From Beroe forskalii (Eukaryota; Ctenophora; Nuda; Beroida; Beroidae): 64,000 bases of DNA. The DNA lies in the NCBI GenBank assembly GCA_011033025.1, contig WFMF01000009.1, forward strand, positions 1,414,853-1,478,852, in the 5' to 3' direction. A model generated the notes under the pieces. The model was given only the letters and a program-made list of their open reading frames with translations, made no database searches and was not told the DNA's origin. The translations under genes were made by a program, and so were the position numbers. Shown here piece after piece: positions 1 through 14,100 of the stretch (the stretch's first letter is position 1; each line of letters starts with the position of its first letter).

Positions 1-26
1 AAATTTTTTCATGTTTTTTTTTTCTT

Positions 27-192
27 GAAAAATTTTTTATAGTAAAAAAAGTGATCCTCCTCGGCCACGGGGTTGGACAAACAGGATCAAAAAAATTTAT
101 ATAAAAAATTTTTCAAGTAAAATTTTTTATAAAAAAAAATTTTTATGAAAAATTTTTTATGTGAAAAAAAGTGAGCCTGCTCGGCCACCGTA
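27..192. repeat. AT-rich imperfect tandem repeat
   Basis: Two similar blocks (about 27-75 and 147-192) each consist of an AAATTTTTTAT tract, an A7 run, then GTGAnCCTnCTCGGCCAC. The spacing is about 120 bp. No coding signal is visible here, and the short reading frames are low-complexity. Confidence 0.5.
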
Positions 193-518
193 CCCCTCTG
201 GGAAAGCGCGCCGCGCGAGCCACACACAAGGATATATGTGAATTTAGCAAGCCCTAACCAGGACCCGTACCCGATTGGTTCCGCGCACGTAAAGTGCGCG
301 GCCCGGCGGCTGGTTAGAAATAATAAGCGCATCAAGCGTTTAACTTTTAGGGTTACGGTCAGGAATTGTTTAATGTTTGGGTTAGTGTTACTGGTTAGGA
401 TTAAGGTTAGCAGTTGCTAAACACGTAAAATGTATAAGTATATCCCTGTTTGCGTTGCGTTGCGCGCTTTGCCGCTTCCTGCGGTGCTGATTCTCAAATC
501 TCAATCTCGAGAGTGGAG

Positions 519-778
519 AGGGTCTGTCATTGTCAACGTCAGACAACCAGCTATTCGAGATCCTAGCCCTTAACCTCAAAGTAGCCAGACGTTGTCTGCC
601 CCATATTTTTTTCAAAAGTCGGGGCGCGCGCGCGAGGGGGCCAGGCAACGCCTGGCAACCTCAAAGCGCGCTAAAAAAGATGCTCTTAACTACATTTTTC
701 CTAATTGTCGGCCGTTGACAGACCCTCGTTAGAATCATCGCCGCGGATGACGTCAGCGAGCCATACATCGTACGACAA
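519..778. repeat. MITE-like repeat, two opposed copies
   Basis: Bases 712-778 run from CGTTGACAGACCC to CATACATCGTACGACAATTG. The same start and end motifs occur at 2301-2380. A partial inverted copy (GGGTCTGTC...AACGTCAGACAA) lies at 519-545. This looks like a short non-autonomous element or its ends. I see no transposase. Confidence 0.4.
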
Positions 779-1869
779 TTGTTTTATCAGAATTTAATCA
801 TTCTACAATTACAAATCAAACGACACTGTTATGCATATGTAACTGTAAGATATAGTTTCAAATTTAACGATCAAATTCAAACACTACAGAATCGATATGT
901 ACACTAATATGTTTACTTATCTTTTTGCTTTTGTTGCCACGCTCCATTTTTCCAAGCATGGGCAGGAATTATCAATTAATTTATTAATTCTATTGCTTTT
1001 TTTTCATAAATATAATGTTATGTACCGTTTACCAAAAGTTAAAGTATAAGTATAACCATAAGTAATAACCTAAATCAAGGGGCGTATAAGTTATTAAATC
1101 AAGGGGCGTTTTTAAATTTAACGCTATCACTATCAGTATGAGTAACTGTTAATAATGATATTGATAAACAAATAGATTAAATTATAATTATAAATATAAG
1201 ATATTCAAATAAGCATTAACAAATATGATAATGACAACACTAAAGTTACACACCAGATTTTTCAACGAATGTGATTGGCGATAAACCGAAACGCACTGGA
1301 GTGAATGTGATTAAACGTAGGTTACTTAGGAACTACGTAAACTGTTCGAGCGTTGAAAAGCTGGAAGTGACACTGAAAGTGCAATTCCTGAAGTGTTCAG
1401 AATGAAAAGTGCAAGGCCAGAACAACAATCTCTATCGTTTGTCATTGTGGTTTGACATTTTTAATAATTCTCTTCAATCAAATGGAAAATGTAAATAAAT
1501 AAATGAAATATGTAATTATTATATCAAGTAAGATTTAAACTTCAAAGATATACGATTTAACTTACGCAATAAAGTTCTAATGGAAAAATCAAATTAATTA
1601 ATGATGCCAAGCCAACTCTATTTCTAGGGACAAAGGCCAGCGAATCATTTTGACACCCATATATTAAGTCAAGTCAACCATTAAGTCTAAATCTTACTAT
1701 CGTTATCTAAATTCCACATGCGACTTCGGACATTGTTTCCTAGGTTCTCCAGTCGATTACAGATTTGCAACATATTTACATACAATTGCTCACACTCACA
1801 GAAATTTGATCACAACAGTTTATAGATTACAACATTTTGAGTAAAGTTGTTTACAGCACGTTTGTTACA
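779..1869. other. Non-coding AT-rich stretch downstream of dynein copy 1
   Basis: No reading frame above background and no RNA gene are recognisable. The stretch lies 3' of the minus-strand dynein gene and may include its 3' UTR and polyadenylation region. A minus-strand AATAAA occurs near 981, but it is far from the stop codon, so its use is uncertain. Confidence 0.5.
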
Positions 1870-2107
1870 GATGTTTACAACAAACTGTTTACAACAGTTT
1901 GATTCACGTTTTCACAACAGTTTACAGTAGAAAGATAACAGCAGTTTGATTACAGATGGTTACAATAGCTTGATTACAGTTGTTTACAACAGCTTCATTA
2001 CAGTGGTTTAGAATAGCTTGATTACAGTGGTTTACAGCAGTCTGATTACAGTTGTTTACAGCAGTCTGATTACAGTTGTTTACAACAGTTTGATTACAGT
2101 TTGCAGT
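1870..2107. repeat. 24-bp minisatellite abutting the dynein stop codon
   Basis: About nine to ten imperfect units with consensus close to TTGATTACAGTTGTTTACAAC plus 3 nt are arrayed head to tail. The array begins immediately after the stop codon (2108-2110, minus strand), so it would form the proximal 3' UTR of dynein copy 1. Units differ at a few positions and become more degenerate toward 1870. Confidence 0.75.
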
Positions 2108-5100
2108 TTACTTGATGTCACAGAGCAATGCAGCACCACGTAGTGTCCAGTAATCGGGCGACTGGTTTGTCTTCAGTCGGATCTTTGTAATGTAGGTCAA
2201 ATCAGTTCGTTTAGGCTTCTTGTATACCGGACATTCGTAGACCTGAAAAAATATTCGATATGATTCGATGATTGTGAATGTGATGGTATTGTCTGACGTT
2301 GACAGACCCTTTCGAGAATCAGCGCCGCGCGCGGCTGGCGTCAGCGGCTGGCGTCAGCGGGTCATACATCGTACGACAATGATGGTAAGAATATGAATCG
2401 GCACGAAGCGTCGAAGCTGACGAGCTGCGTTAAATTTAAAGTTGTTTTGCGAAAGAGAAAGTATACTCTGTTAGATTGGAAAGAAAACACAGAACATGCC
2501 CCTCCCCAACTTACCCTCTGTGCTTTCTGCTCCTTGGTCATCTCGTTGACAGCGAACATGTGGACGACAGGGAGGGCAGCGAAGAGGACTTTAGGGGCGG
2601 GCTCCATGAGCCGCATTCCTCTCCTGTCCCAACTGGCTCCATCCAAGGACAGGCCGTGGATGTAAACACCGTCTTGTGGTGAACTGAAAACAAGATGGAG
2701 TGAGGAAGCATATTAAGATATTATTACCCTTAACAAGAACAAGCCCATAATTCGCAAACAAAACTGGTAGCATTGCAGACATGTGCCAATTTTGTTCAAT
2801 AAATATGGTACCATTTCGGAATAGGCACAACTGCCAGAAAAATGGTAGGTACCTAAATAGAAAAGCCAAATTTCCCAAACAAAAATAGTGTACCATTTCG
2901 GAAAGTGCCAATCAAAAATGGTATCATTTCTGACAAAGGTCGAAAATACCTAAGAAAAATGGTACCTTTTTATTCTTCAAAAATTGATTTTACCTCCTAG
3001 AAGCCCCATAAACTCCGAAAAATCAAACCCCTATAAGCCAATTTCCATTTTCACTCAGCGTTTTTCGGGGTTGCTTCCCCCCATTCCTTACCAGGATTCC
3101 AAAAGATTACAATATTTGGCACAGTCCGTAATTGTATACTAGAAATATTTGTCGTAAGTAATAGTTAGTACTAAGTTAAGCACCATCCCAAAATGTAGTT
3201 CCACAAGGAAAAGGCCTATTCTGAAAAGCCGCGAATATTTCACCTGGTGACGTCCTCTCTGTTCATTTTGGTCATCTCATTGAACAGTTGGACGGTATCA
3301 AGAGCCCATCCCTTGTGGGCACGAGTGATTTCCTGTCTCATGGCCGTGAGGAAACCCTGAGATGATTGGTAAATTAAAAATGAGAAACATGGCAGTGCGA
3401 AAAAATATCAAAGATGAAAAATAAGAACGGCTTAAGGGAATTAGCGATGGTCAGAATGAATAGAAAAGAATCATGATCCATAATTCCTCGAACAGTTAAA
3501 ACAAAAGTAACGGCTATTCGGACTTCCATCATCAGATAACCGATGTATCAAACCATCAAAGTAGCTGGTTATTTGAGAATATAAATCTTATCAAGGTGCA
3601 CATTGTCCACGACTATGAATCTTGAAAAGTAAAAACATGAAACTGAATTTACCTGTGGGTTGAAGAATCCAGTAAGCCAGAAACATTTCGGCTTCGACTC
3701 AAATATCCACGATCTGAACTGTGTATCACGCTCTAAGAATTCAGTGAACCAGAAACCGAGAGTGGAACTTTCCCAGGAAATCTTGGCCCAGCTACTGGGG
3801 ACTCGAGCATCGAAGATGTTATCAAGGGCATCTTTGAGAGAGTCACTCATAATGATGGTACCATCGATAGCAAGTTTAAGGTCCTTCAGTGTTTGTTTCA
3901 CAACGGCCAATACTTTCTGGATTCGATCAATTTCTTGTCTCAGGAAAATATTCATTGGTTGGAATATACCGTATTTCTGGAGTCTGGCCTTGACTTCATG
4001 AGAAATGAAGTCATCGGGCACCTTCTCCAACATTTCACCTGACAAACGGTAGACAACTTCCTCCCTGGTCTCTCCACCGCCACCTCCTGAGTCTTTGGGC
4101 TGGATGTTGATGATCTTCTCTAACATAGTGTTAGCTGTATTAGTCTGGTAGGTAATGTCAGCATTGGGATGAAGTCCAAATGCTTCTGGTGTATCAACAT
4201 CTGGCAGTTCATTGTTGATATACTCGAGATACTCTTCAACCTTGTTTAGCTGTGGAATCTTGTAGCCCTTGTAGAAACAGAAAGTATTGCCGAAGATGTT
4301 GTCACTCATCCAAGCTCTGGTGTAGGTGTTGAGGAGAATCTTGTCAAAGTCATCAGTAACACGGCCACCGTATTGGACTTCTGCAATCATGTACCTAACA
4401 CATACCCAGGATACGCCCTTCTTTGGATCCATATCATCAAGATGAGTTTGGACAAATGTCAGACTTGCACTCAGATCAGACTGATTGAACTCGTAAGGGA
4501 TATTCCATCCAAGAGGACCGAACTTCCTTCTCTCTTGCACTGTGGTGTGTAGGAAGGCAAGGTTATACAACATAGGTTTCCATTGGAATGTGCTGGAGAT
4601 ATCTAGTTGTTCCTGAGTTGTGTTATTGTAAGTTCTGGAAAGTCCAGCTTTGATACCTTGAGGAGGCTCATTAGTGAACTTGATACTGTTTTGCAAGAAA
4701 TTAATTGGGAATTTGGGGTGAGGTTCAGTTGTTACCCATAGCCTAAAGTTAGGAGTTATAGACTCTGTTGTCAAGACTGTCTCTAATACTTCATCCATGA
4801 AGCTCAGACCCAAATGACAGTTCTGCAGTAAGACCCATCCACCATCTTGGAAACTCTGTGCAAGAATTCTTCTGGATGGAATCTCCTGACCTTGCCCCAT
4901 AGAGATGTCTCGGCATTCAGTCTTCTTTTTCTTTGCAAAACCTTTGATGGCCTCAGTTGGGTCAGAACCCATGCTGAGGAAGCAAACAAGCGGGGTCCTG
5001 TTAGTACTTTCTTCGTACATCAGTGGGTAGTTCAAAATTACAGCTTCAGTAAATTTCTTTCCAGCACTGTTGGTGATGTAATGTCTAGACTGAGGAATAA

Positions 5101-8100
5101 TACGGTCAGGACACCATGATCTTATGAGCAGAAGTTTGCTGAAAGACTCATCAGGACTGAACTTGTAATCAGGAATTTCATTGTCTTCAGGAGCCTCTGT
5201 ATCAAACCATGCCTTCCAGGCCTTTTCATTCCTTGCAACCTGACCCAGAATTTGGGAGAATCTTGTAAGCTTACTGAGTTGAACCAAATTCAACCAGGTC
5301 ATATCAGTAATCCATTTCTTAGGTTTTGGTTCAACAGAGTTCAAATCCAAAGCTGCACCACCTTTGAAGAATGTCTGGAAGTCCTCTTTGCGCAGTCTTC
5401 CGCTGTCCAAATCAATGTTCAATGCAAGCAGCATAGTGAACAAGAACCTGTCCTCCTCATACAGGCCTTTAACAGTGTACTTGAATATATGGAATGTCAA
5501 GAAGTTGATAATTGATTTGATACGCTTTGCTGTGATTGGTGACTTGTCTGAACGAGCCAAACTGATATCAAATTCATTCAAGAACTGGTTAAGAGAAGTT
5601 TGGTACATGGTGTTGACCATACTCATACTGACAATCAAGAAGTAAAGAATACTTCCTCTTGTAGCAACTGGTCGGTATTCCTCTCTGGCTGTGTTGATCT
5701 TAATCTCTGTTTCAGCAGCAATGGTCAACTTTTCACTGACTTCTTGGGCAGTTGTTTTTGTTACTTGCAATACAACAATTAGATCCTCATCCTCTACCAG
5801 TGATCCTTCAGTCTCAGTCAAACGTTTCAGTAAGTTGTCTTCAAGATCTTGCATACGTTTTTTGTTAGCATTGACCTCTTCCATGAGTTTATTACGCTCA
5901 CTTTCAAGTTCTGCCTTTTCAGTCAAGATGACACGACCGAGCAACTGATCTTCAAGACCCCTTTGAGTGACAGTGAAGTCAATGATGCTAGTCCTAGCAG
6001 AAATTTCTGGAGTGTAGACAGGGTTAGGTAGCTTAGTGGTGATATACATACGGAAACCATCCATAACATCACACTCTTTGTCACCAACCTTCACTTTGTA
6101 TGAAGAACCTTGTTTAATGAAGTTCTTCTCGAGGACATTATCCAAAGCAGGATCAAGTTCTTCCTCAACATCCTCTAGCAAGAATGGTCTACCCAGAGAT
6201 AAGGCATCCTCAAGATGAGTTCTGAAGTACTTGTTATTCAGTTGAGAAACCGTCAGTTCGTTGTCACCCTCCTTTTTCTTTATCCATATTGTAGCTTGGC
6301 CTTGTGGATCAATAAGAAGTGGGAACCTAGTCGACTTTGTAACAATTATACCGTTCTGAATGGATAAGTTATCAGTTGGTAAACCTTGAAGTACCCACTC
6401 ACCAGCAGTTGCATTATCAACCAACATTTTAATTAGATCAAGGTCTTCGGAGAAGGGAATCTTTTTCTTCATCATCATAGTCTTCCAATTCTTAACCAAA
6501 AGATCTCGGAATTCTTGATTGAATGGACCAGAATAAGACAAAAATCCAGTGCACACAAGGGCATCACCAACCAATCGTCTGATTTGGTCACTAAATCGTA
6601 GGCCTGCCTCTGTCCAACGTGTCTTTTCGCCAGCAAGACCTTCAATAAGAGCAGTAGCATTAGTCATTTTTCGCCTTGTTGCTTCTGCATCATCGAGAAG
6701 CATTTGTTTATGCGACACAGCACCATCAAACTTAGCTTGCACAACGTCCAACTCCCTTTGCTTTTCATCCAACTGACCTTGGGCTTCAGCTAAATCACTA
6801 TTTGCAATTGTTAGCCGGCCTTCTTGAACAGCAAGATTTGCTTTCAATGGCAAGACTTCCTTGTTGATACCGAAGAAGAAGGACATAGCTCTTGTCCAAC
6901 TGAGCAAACCAGCAACATTTCCAGAAACAGCTTTAGCTCTCTCCAAGTTGAAATCATCTGCTGCAAGGTAAGGTTCGAGTAATTCAACAACTTCGTCATT
7001 GATTGTATCCTTGGGGAAATTAAGAAGGTTAAACAGGAACTTTGTGTCACCCATCAATTTGAGAGCCTCACCCCAACTCGTTCCAATGAAACCAGGTCTA
7101 TCTGGATCCATTACAACTTTCCCAACAGTCTTTTGGAATAACAATATGACACAGTCCATAATTCGCATAATGAGATGGGGAGGTTTACCAAGCTTTCGCA
7201 CAGTGGCAATATCAGCAGCTTTGATTGTACTCAGAGCTCTTTCAGCTTCGAGCAACGCTGGTTCTGCAGCAGCTAACTTTGTGGTTGCAACAGCTTTGTC
7301 CTTGGAAATTTCGTCGACAATAGCTTGTGCTTTATCTTTCACCTTTTGAACTGATGCCTTGACTTTCTCAGCAGCAGTGGCCGAAACTGTCACCTCTTGC
7401 AGTACAACGTCCGCTTCTTTGCTTGCAACAGCAAGATCTTTCTCTTTGACAACCAACATCTCACTGAGTTCTGCTACACTTTGACTTGCTTCAAGAAGTT
7501 TCGCTAGACCAGTTTCCATCCTTGATGCTAGCATCTTTATTTCTGCGTATTTGACTGAATAGAAACCTTTGAATTCCGCTAAGAAGGACAAGTAAGATTT
7601 GGGTGTTACATGAGTCTGTCTTCTGAATCTGTTGAAGTACTCAATACAGGTTTCAGCAACTCCATCTTGGATCACACCCATACTGGTAATGATGCTCTGT
7701 TTTACATCTTCTGGTGTATCCATGGTGTAACTACTAAGGAAATGGTTGGATACTTCCACAAGAGCTTCTTTGGGCCATCTCATGAACCAATCCATGGTAC
7801 AACCTGAGAAAAGTCCTGGGAATTTGAGAGACCTCGTTCTGAATTTCTCTCCAACAGGAGAGAAACATAAAACAACGTGTAAGTTCTCTTTTACACGATT
7901 TATGAAGAATTCATACAAATTTTCGTTTGTGGGCGGGTGTTTTGGCATAGCTTTCTTCATAATTGGACCAAGTTCACCAAGAATCTCATCAATTTCATCA
8001 CGCTGGAACATACCAGAAACTTCACCTGATGCAATGACGTTATTCATAGATTCTAGGAAGTTCTCATCTTTGATTTCATTATCTGTGAAAATGAATGTTA

Positions 8101-11100
8101 CTCCCTTACCCTTAACACCAGCTGTTCTGTACAGAACCTTTAAGTCATCAAGAAGATTTTGTGCATTGTAAGTTCTCGAAAGAATAACTTGGAAGATGTC
8201 ATAACCTGCAATATATGATGCCAGTCTGGTTAAGGACTGTTTTCCTGAGCCACCCACACCAACCAACATAGCATGTCCAATGGGCATGGACAAAATACGT
8301 GATATACGGGCTAGATGGACTGCAGCATCTTTGAAGAATACAAGATCCATTCCAGCACCCCTAACAGTTTCATTATACAGTTCTTGGTAAGACCTCAACC
8401 TATTGGGCAACTGTTCTCTAACCTCAATGGACTCGTAGATCTTTGGAGCATCGAAATCAGCATCATCTGGTTCCTCCCCAGTTGGCTCAGGTGCATCTCT
8501 CATAAAATCAGCAAAGAATATATCCCGATGAATTTTTTCGGCAAATTCTGGGCCAAGACCGGCAGTTTCCCCTACTATCTCAACACAGGCACTGTGCAAC
8601 CAGTCACAGTCCTTCATGTTAGTGAACCTATCGGCTATGACTCGCTGAACTTCACAATACCAGAGAGATACAACATCATGACCTGTAGTCACAACATCAC
8701 CTTGAACTTTCAGAATTCCTTTCCAAATCCTGCTCAGATCTCGTAAGTTGAAAATGTAATGGAATTTAGCAGGGGTTGGTAAAAGCTTGTTTTTCACAGT
8801 CTGCCACAACATTCGAGTAACTGGAACAAGTTTTAAAACTGTCTCACACACCTCAGGGGTGAATTCTCTCTCAGGGACGAAATATCCACCGCCAATTGTG
8901 TTGAAGATTAGATCCATACTGGTGTTCGAAGGAAGAGTACAATTAAATGTACAGAACTGTCGTTTGAGACGCTCAGGGATGTCATTTCTACCACCACCAG
9001 GATGACTCATAGCAGCCATAACCTGTACATCAGCAATGTTAGTGTAATCACCAGGTTTATCCAGATTGTAAAATCCACGATTTTCCATTAGCTGTCGGAC
9101 AATTTCGTTGGTGATTTGATCTCCCCACTCATTGATGATTGGCATGTTCACGTCATCAATGAAAACAGTCATCTTCTTACCAGCTGGTGGACCATATGTG
9201 CTACCCATACGCTTATCAACATAACTCTCAACAGCAGCCTGGAAAAGACCTGGAGTTGTTGCAGAAGAGAAGTTAAGGGCCTTATAAAGATGCACTTCAG
9301 GATCATATTTGGAGCAATATGCCTTGATGATTACAGTTTTTGCAGTACCACTTTCTCCGATAAGTAGTACACCTTTTTTGAATTGCTTGGCAATGGTGTC
9401 AACCAAAAATTCGGTACATGTGTTATCCACATTGGGGACAAGAATTCCATCATAATTTGGTATGCTATCAACAGGATATTCATACTTTACTACTCTGCTG
9501 ATCCAGTGAGCCCATTCACCATCATCATTAACATAATACTCGAATATTGTCTCACCGGGTTTGTATTTGGGAAGGTTAAGGCCACCCTTTTCTTCTAAGA
9601 ATGCTTGCATTTTAGCTCTGTCTTCCAATTCCAGAATAGCTCCAAGACTCCACATCAAAGCAAACACAAAGAAGCGTTCCATATGAGTTGGCGTGGGTTG
9701 TTTGGCAGCATCAACTGGTGGAAGCAAGCCATTTATAATTTCTATGAACTGTGCAACCAGCATTGATTCCATAATCTCCATTTTCGGTAACAATGCTGTC
9801 AAATAGAGGCGATATGCTTCAGGGAAATAGTCATTGATCAATGGCCTGAGCGAATCAGCCTGCATAGGTGGAAGTCTTGCGAGCCATGCTTCAGTGAGAG
9901 GTGCATAGTCCAAAACAGAAGCAGACATGAATACCATACCGTTTCTAGAGACAGTGGCTGGTGATGCATTGTCAATGTTGTGCACTTCGAAGCAAATCTT
10001 ACAGTTAGGAGACATAGGAATCCTGTCACCATTAGCAAGAGTGAGCGTCTTGTTGTCATCAAGGACAGAGTTGAGATTTTCAATCCAGATAGCATCGACA
10101 GGTCCATCAAGCAGCAGCCAAACATAGTCTGTCTTCTTTATTTTCAGAGTCTTTCTCCAAAGAGTAGAGAAGATTCCATCAGTCCAGTCATTGGTGGCAA
10201 CATCAAGACGACCAAACATCTGAGGGGCAGTGATAGCTTTGGGATTCATCCTCATTTCTCTGTGTGGCATACCCAACTCACTCATTGCTCTGTGAAGAGT
10301 ATTGATACATTTAGTTTTACCTGCACCAGATGGTCCAAGTGTCATCATACCGTGACGTACATTTTGAGTTTCATAAAGCTGGATAACTTTGAGAATCCAT
10401 GGTGGATGGTTTACTAATCCCAACTCGGTGACCTTTTCAGCGATAAAGCCTTCCAGTTCAGGGTAACCAACAGTTGGCAGAAGGAGGGCTGGGAACAGAT
10501 CGTCGATTAGGGACAAGAAAAGTGGTTCATCTTCATCAACAAGTTTTGATAAGTTCATGTCTCTCATAACTTTCATCATGATTGAGTCTTCAGACATCTC
10601 TTTGTTGGCTCTCATGAAGGCACCCATAGTCCTCAGCACAGATAGAATATTCCTCAACCCGAAATCGTAATGGACCTGTTTTGACAGCTGTTCCTCACAA
10701 AGTTTGTATAAAGTGAAGAACTTACCAGACAGCACAATATTGGTGACGAAACCAACTGAAGCAAGTTTCACCCTCATGATGATCTGACGATCTGGAACCA
10801 TCATAGCAACTGTCCTGAAATTGACCTTCAGGTTCTCAGGCAATTCTTGACGACCTGCATAACCAGGGTTCATCGTCAAGAAAAGACCAAATTCGGGATC
10901 CATGTTAACAACATCACCATCAGTAAAGATGAATTCCCTCTTGCGTTCCTTCTTACAGCCCAAAACAATAGCAATTTGCTGAGCAGCTACAGAAAGTACA
11001 GGAAGTTCAACTCGGTTGAACTCATCAAAGCAACCCCAACAACCAGATTGGGCAAGACCTTTGTAAATACGACCCAGACCACGGAAATCCATCTGATCAG

Positions 11101-14100
11101 AGCAGTTGAACACAACAACGAACTTACCAAGACATCGACCCATATCCTTGGTTGACTCTGTCTTTCCTGTTCCAGCTGGGCCAGCAGGTGCAGCACCCAA
11201 ACTCATGTTTAGTGCCTGGGCAATGGAGATGTAACACCTATCAGTTAGGGGCGTGATGACAAGACGATCTGTACAACCAAGGAACTCATTCTGATATGAG
11301 AAATCAACATTTGTAATGGAAATCAAGCACATATCATTGTCATCATCGAAGTAGAATCTACTCTGTTTGGTCCATTCGAAGTCATTGACAGACTTAACAT
11401 GAAGGGTTACTAGATCGTGGAAGATATCACGCTGATGCACGTGGATGGTGATGTAAGTCTCGAACTTTGTACGCTCCATCTTTGTCAAGTCCCTGGTAGT
11501 AACTTCGATAAGCAAGTTAAGCATGTCCACGAATTTCTGATCAGTGGTCGCCATAATTTTCTTATCACTTCGTGCCATACTCATTGCAACCTCAGCCTCT
11601 TTGGACCACAGCATTTGGAGGCCCAGAAGTCCAACTTGCGCTTGATAGTTGAAGAGGAACTCAACCAACTTGAAGTTGGGGTCTGCTAATGTCATGCTAG
11701 CTGTACGGATGACAAAGTGGACAGATTCTTGGACAGATTTAAGGAGGCTACTGAGCCAGTTCTCCACATTACCCTGTGCCATTACCGAAGTCACAAGATC
11801 AACTGTTTCGCCTTCTTGGGATATGATCTCTAAGATTTTATCATAAACTTTCTCGTCAAATGTAACGTTTTTAACATTGTCAAATACAGACAAGAGATGA
11901 TTCTGGATGGTGTGTGAGTCACTAGCTTGACCAAGGATCTCAAGCAAAGCGGGATCAGATACGAAGAAGAATCGAGGGAACAGAAGTCTTTTCTTCTCAA
12001 GATATCCAGTCAGCGACTTCTGACAGATCTCAAGTTGTTCCAGAAGATGAGGCAGCAGTTGGGCCAACATTTCATCACCAACACAACACTGAACGACATT
12101 GGGATTCTCATGGGCATAAGCCATAATTTTAGCCCAACTCTTGTCAATATTCTGGAATCTCTTTGCTTCCTGTGGCAGCTGCTTAGCAATGTCACCACCA
12201 ACAAATACAGCCTCTAGATACACCCATAAGTTCTGCACAATCAGCCACTGCTCAATGATCTCAGTACTTCCTGTGAGATCAGCAACCCATTTTTGGATGT
12301 TCTTTTTGAATGGAGCATTGTAACGGTTACTCAGAAGAGAACCAAGGATCATGAGAGAATCTTCCATAAAGGACACAATCTCAGCAGTTTCGTTACCCTT
12401 CAAGAGCATTTCACCCCTGTTTTTGAACAGCCCAAAGGAGAACTCTTGAGTACTCCAGTCAGCTGTCAGCTGTTTGAGCTTCCCTTCGATGTCACGCTCC
12501 TTGACGGCTGCCACACAGATATCCTCAATATCTTCTTTGTATGTTAGTAGAGGAGCTTTCATGATATCTCTTAGTTGGAAGGCTTCATTTTCAATATCAA
12601 ATTTGTATTTGGTCAGATCTTCAATACGAGCCCAATGCCGCTTTTCCATGGATTTGTTGGACATCATTTCAAGCAGGGGACAAGACTCACTGAAATCATC
12701 AATCTTTTGCTTCAGATCCAAGAATGCCTCCCAGTCTTTCAGCCCCTTCGGTAACTTTCTGCATTTGTTTTGGAAATCAGCAAGCTCACTCATGATCTGT
12801 TCAATATCAACTTCATGCCAGAGAATGTCATAGTAACCATTTACTGTATTGATGACATCATTGTACAAACCATACAACTTCTGAAGGAGAGAAAGTTCTC
12901 GCTTAACTTTATGAAGTTCTGGGTAGTCAGTTACACTCAGACCAAAGAGTTCCTCGCCACCAGAATATGTTTCGTACTTTTGCCACATGTCATCAAATTT
13001 GACTTGGAAGATGCTGACCCTCTCAGATGCCTCTTGAGGTGAAATTCCAACTTCCATAGGTCCCTTGTCGGCATAATCGCCATTAAAACTATCAACTGCA
13101 TCTCTGTAGACTTCGATGTTTGTGACCAAGTCTTTACGGAAACTAGGCTGGATGCTCAGCAAATGATTTTGGACCTTGTGAGACTGGGAGAGAACCTTAG
13201 ACCAACGGTACTGTAGGGTGTCAACTTCCTCAACCTCTTCCCGCAAAACATGACATTCGTGTCGAGATAACATAGAATATGCTTCCTCAACAGGCCCAAT
13301 GGTCATGTCAACTTTAATCTCAGCCTCACGCATTTTGGCAAGAGCAGCCATGGCACTTCGAACATCGTCCAAATCAGTGACTTGTCGGTTGAGCTTCTTG
13401 GACATATCGTTAATGAACTCAATGAGTTCAGTCATGTCTGCCTTTACTCTCTGATTAAGACGAGTTGCATATAGATTTTTCCAGTTGTCACATTCTGCCT
13501 TCAGTGACATTCGCAGAGGCTCACTCTTAAGAACGATAGCACCAACTTGTTTATCAGCCGACAGCTCAATGATTTGCAAAGCTTCCTTCTCATAGAATGT
13601 GATTTTTGCCTCGAACTCCGACAGAGTTGGGTCAATTTCAAGGAAGGTGGCCAGATCCTTTTCTTTATCATCCTTCCACAGATAGTTGTAATGAGAAAAG
13701 CTTTGAAGTGCTGCATTGATCTCAACAATAGTGCTATTGACTATGGTGTTCAATATTATCACAACTTTTTGGATATCCTTATGCTCACTGATAGCTTTCC
13801 AGAATATTTTGCTCCTGCCGTCCTCCGGGTCAGGTTTTCCCCAGTCTTTAAGACCTTGGCATGCTTGAAGGAGCATCTGAACAGCTTTATTCAAACAGCC
13901 TTGAATGTCGTCTAAACTGGGTCTCATGATAGTCTGAGGTATAGCAAGGGCAATGTCAGCACAGAATAGAGGTGGCTTAGGCTCCTGGCTTTCTCGGGAA
14001 GATTTCATGAATTGGTTGGCAGTAGAAATAATGAATCTTCTTCTTATAGCATCAAGTGAATTCCTTGTGCATTTGACAAGAGCTTCTGTGCTTCGACTAT

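Noticed and set aside
340-420. Telomere-like TTAGGG words
   Set aside because: Only one TTAGGG (in TTTTAGGGTTACGG) and scattered GGTTAG words occur; there is no array.
2393-2911. Stand-alone ORFs around 2.4-2.9 kb on both strands
   Set aside because: The real signal here is dynein exon 15 (2683-2515). The longer frames read into introns or use the opposite strand.
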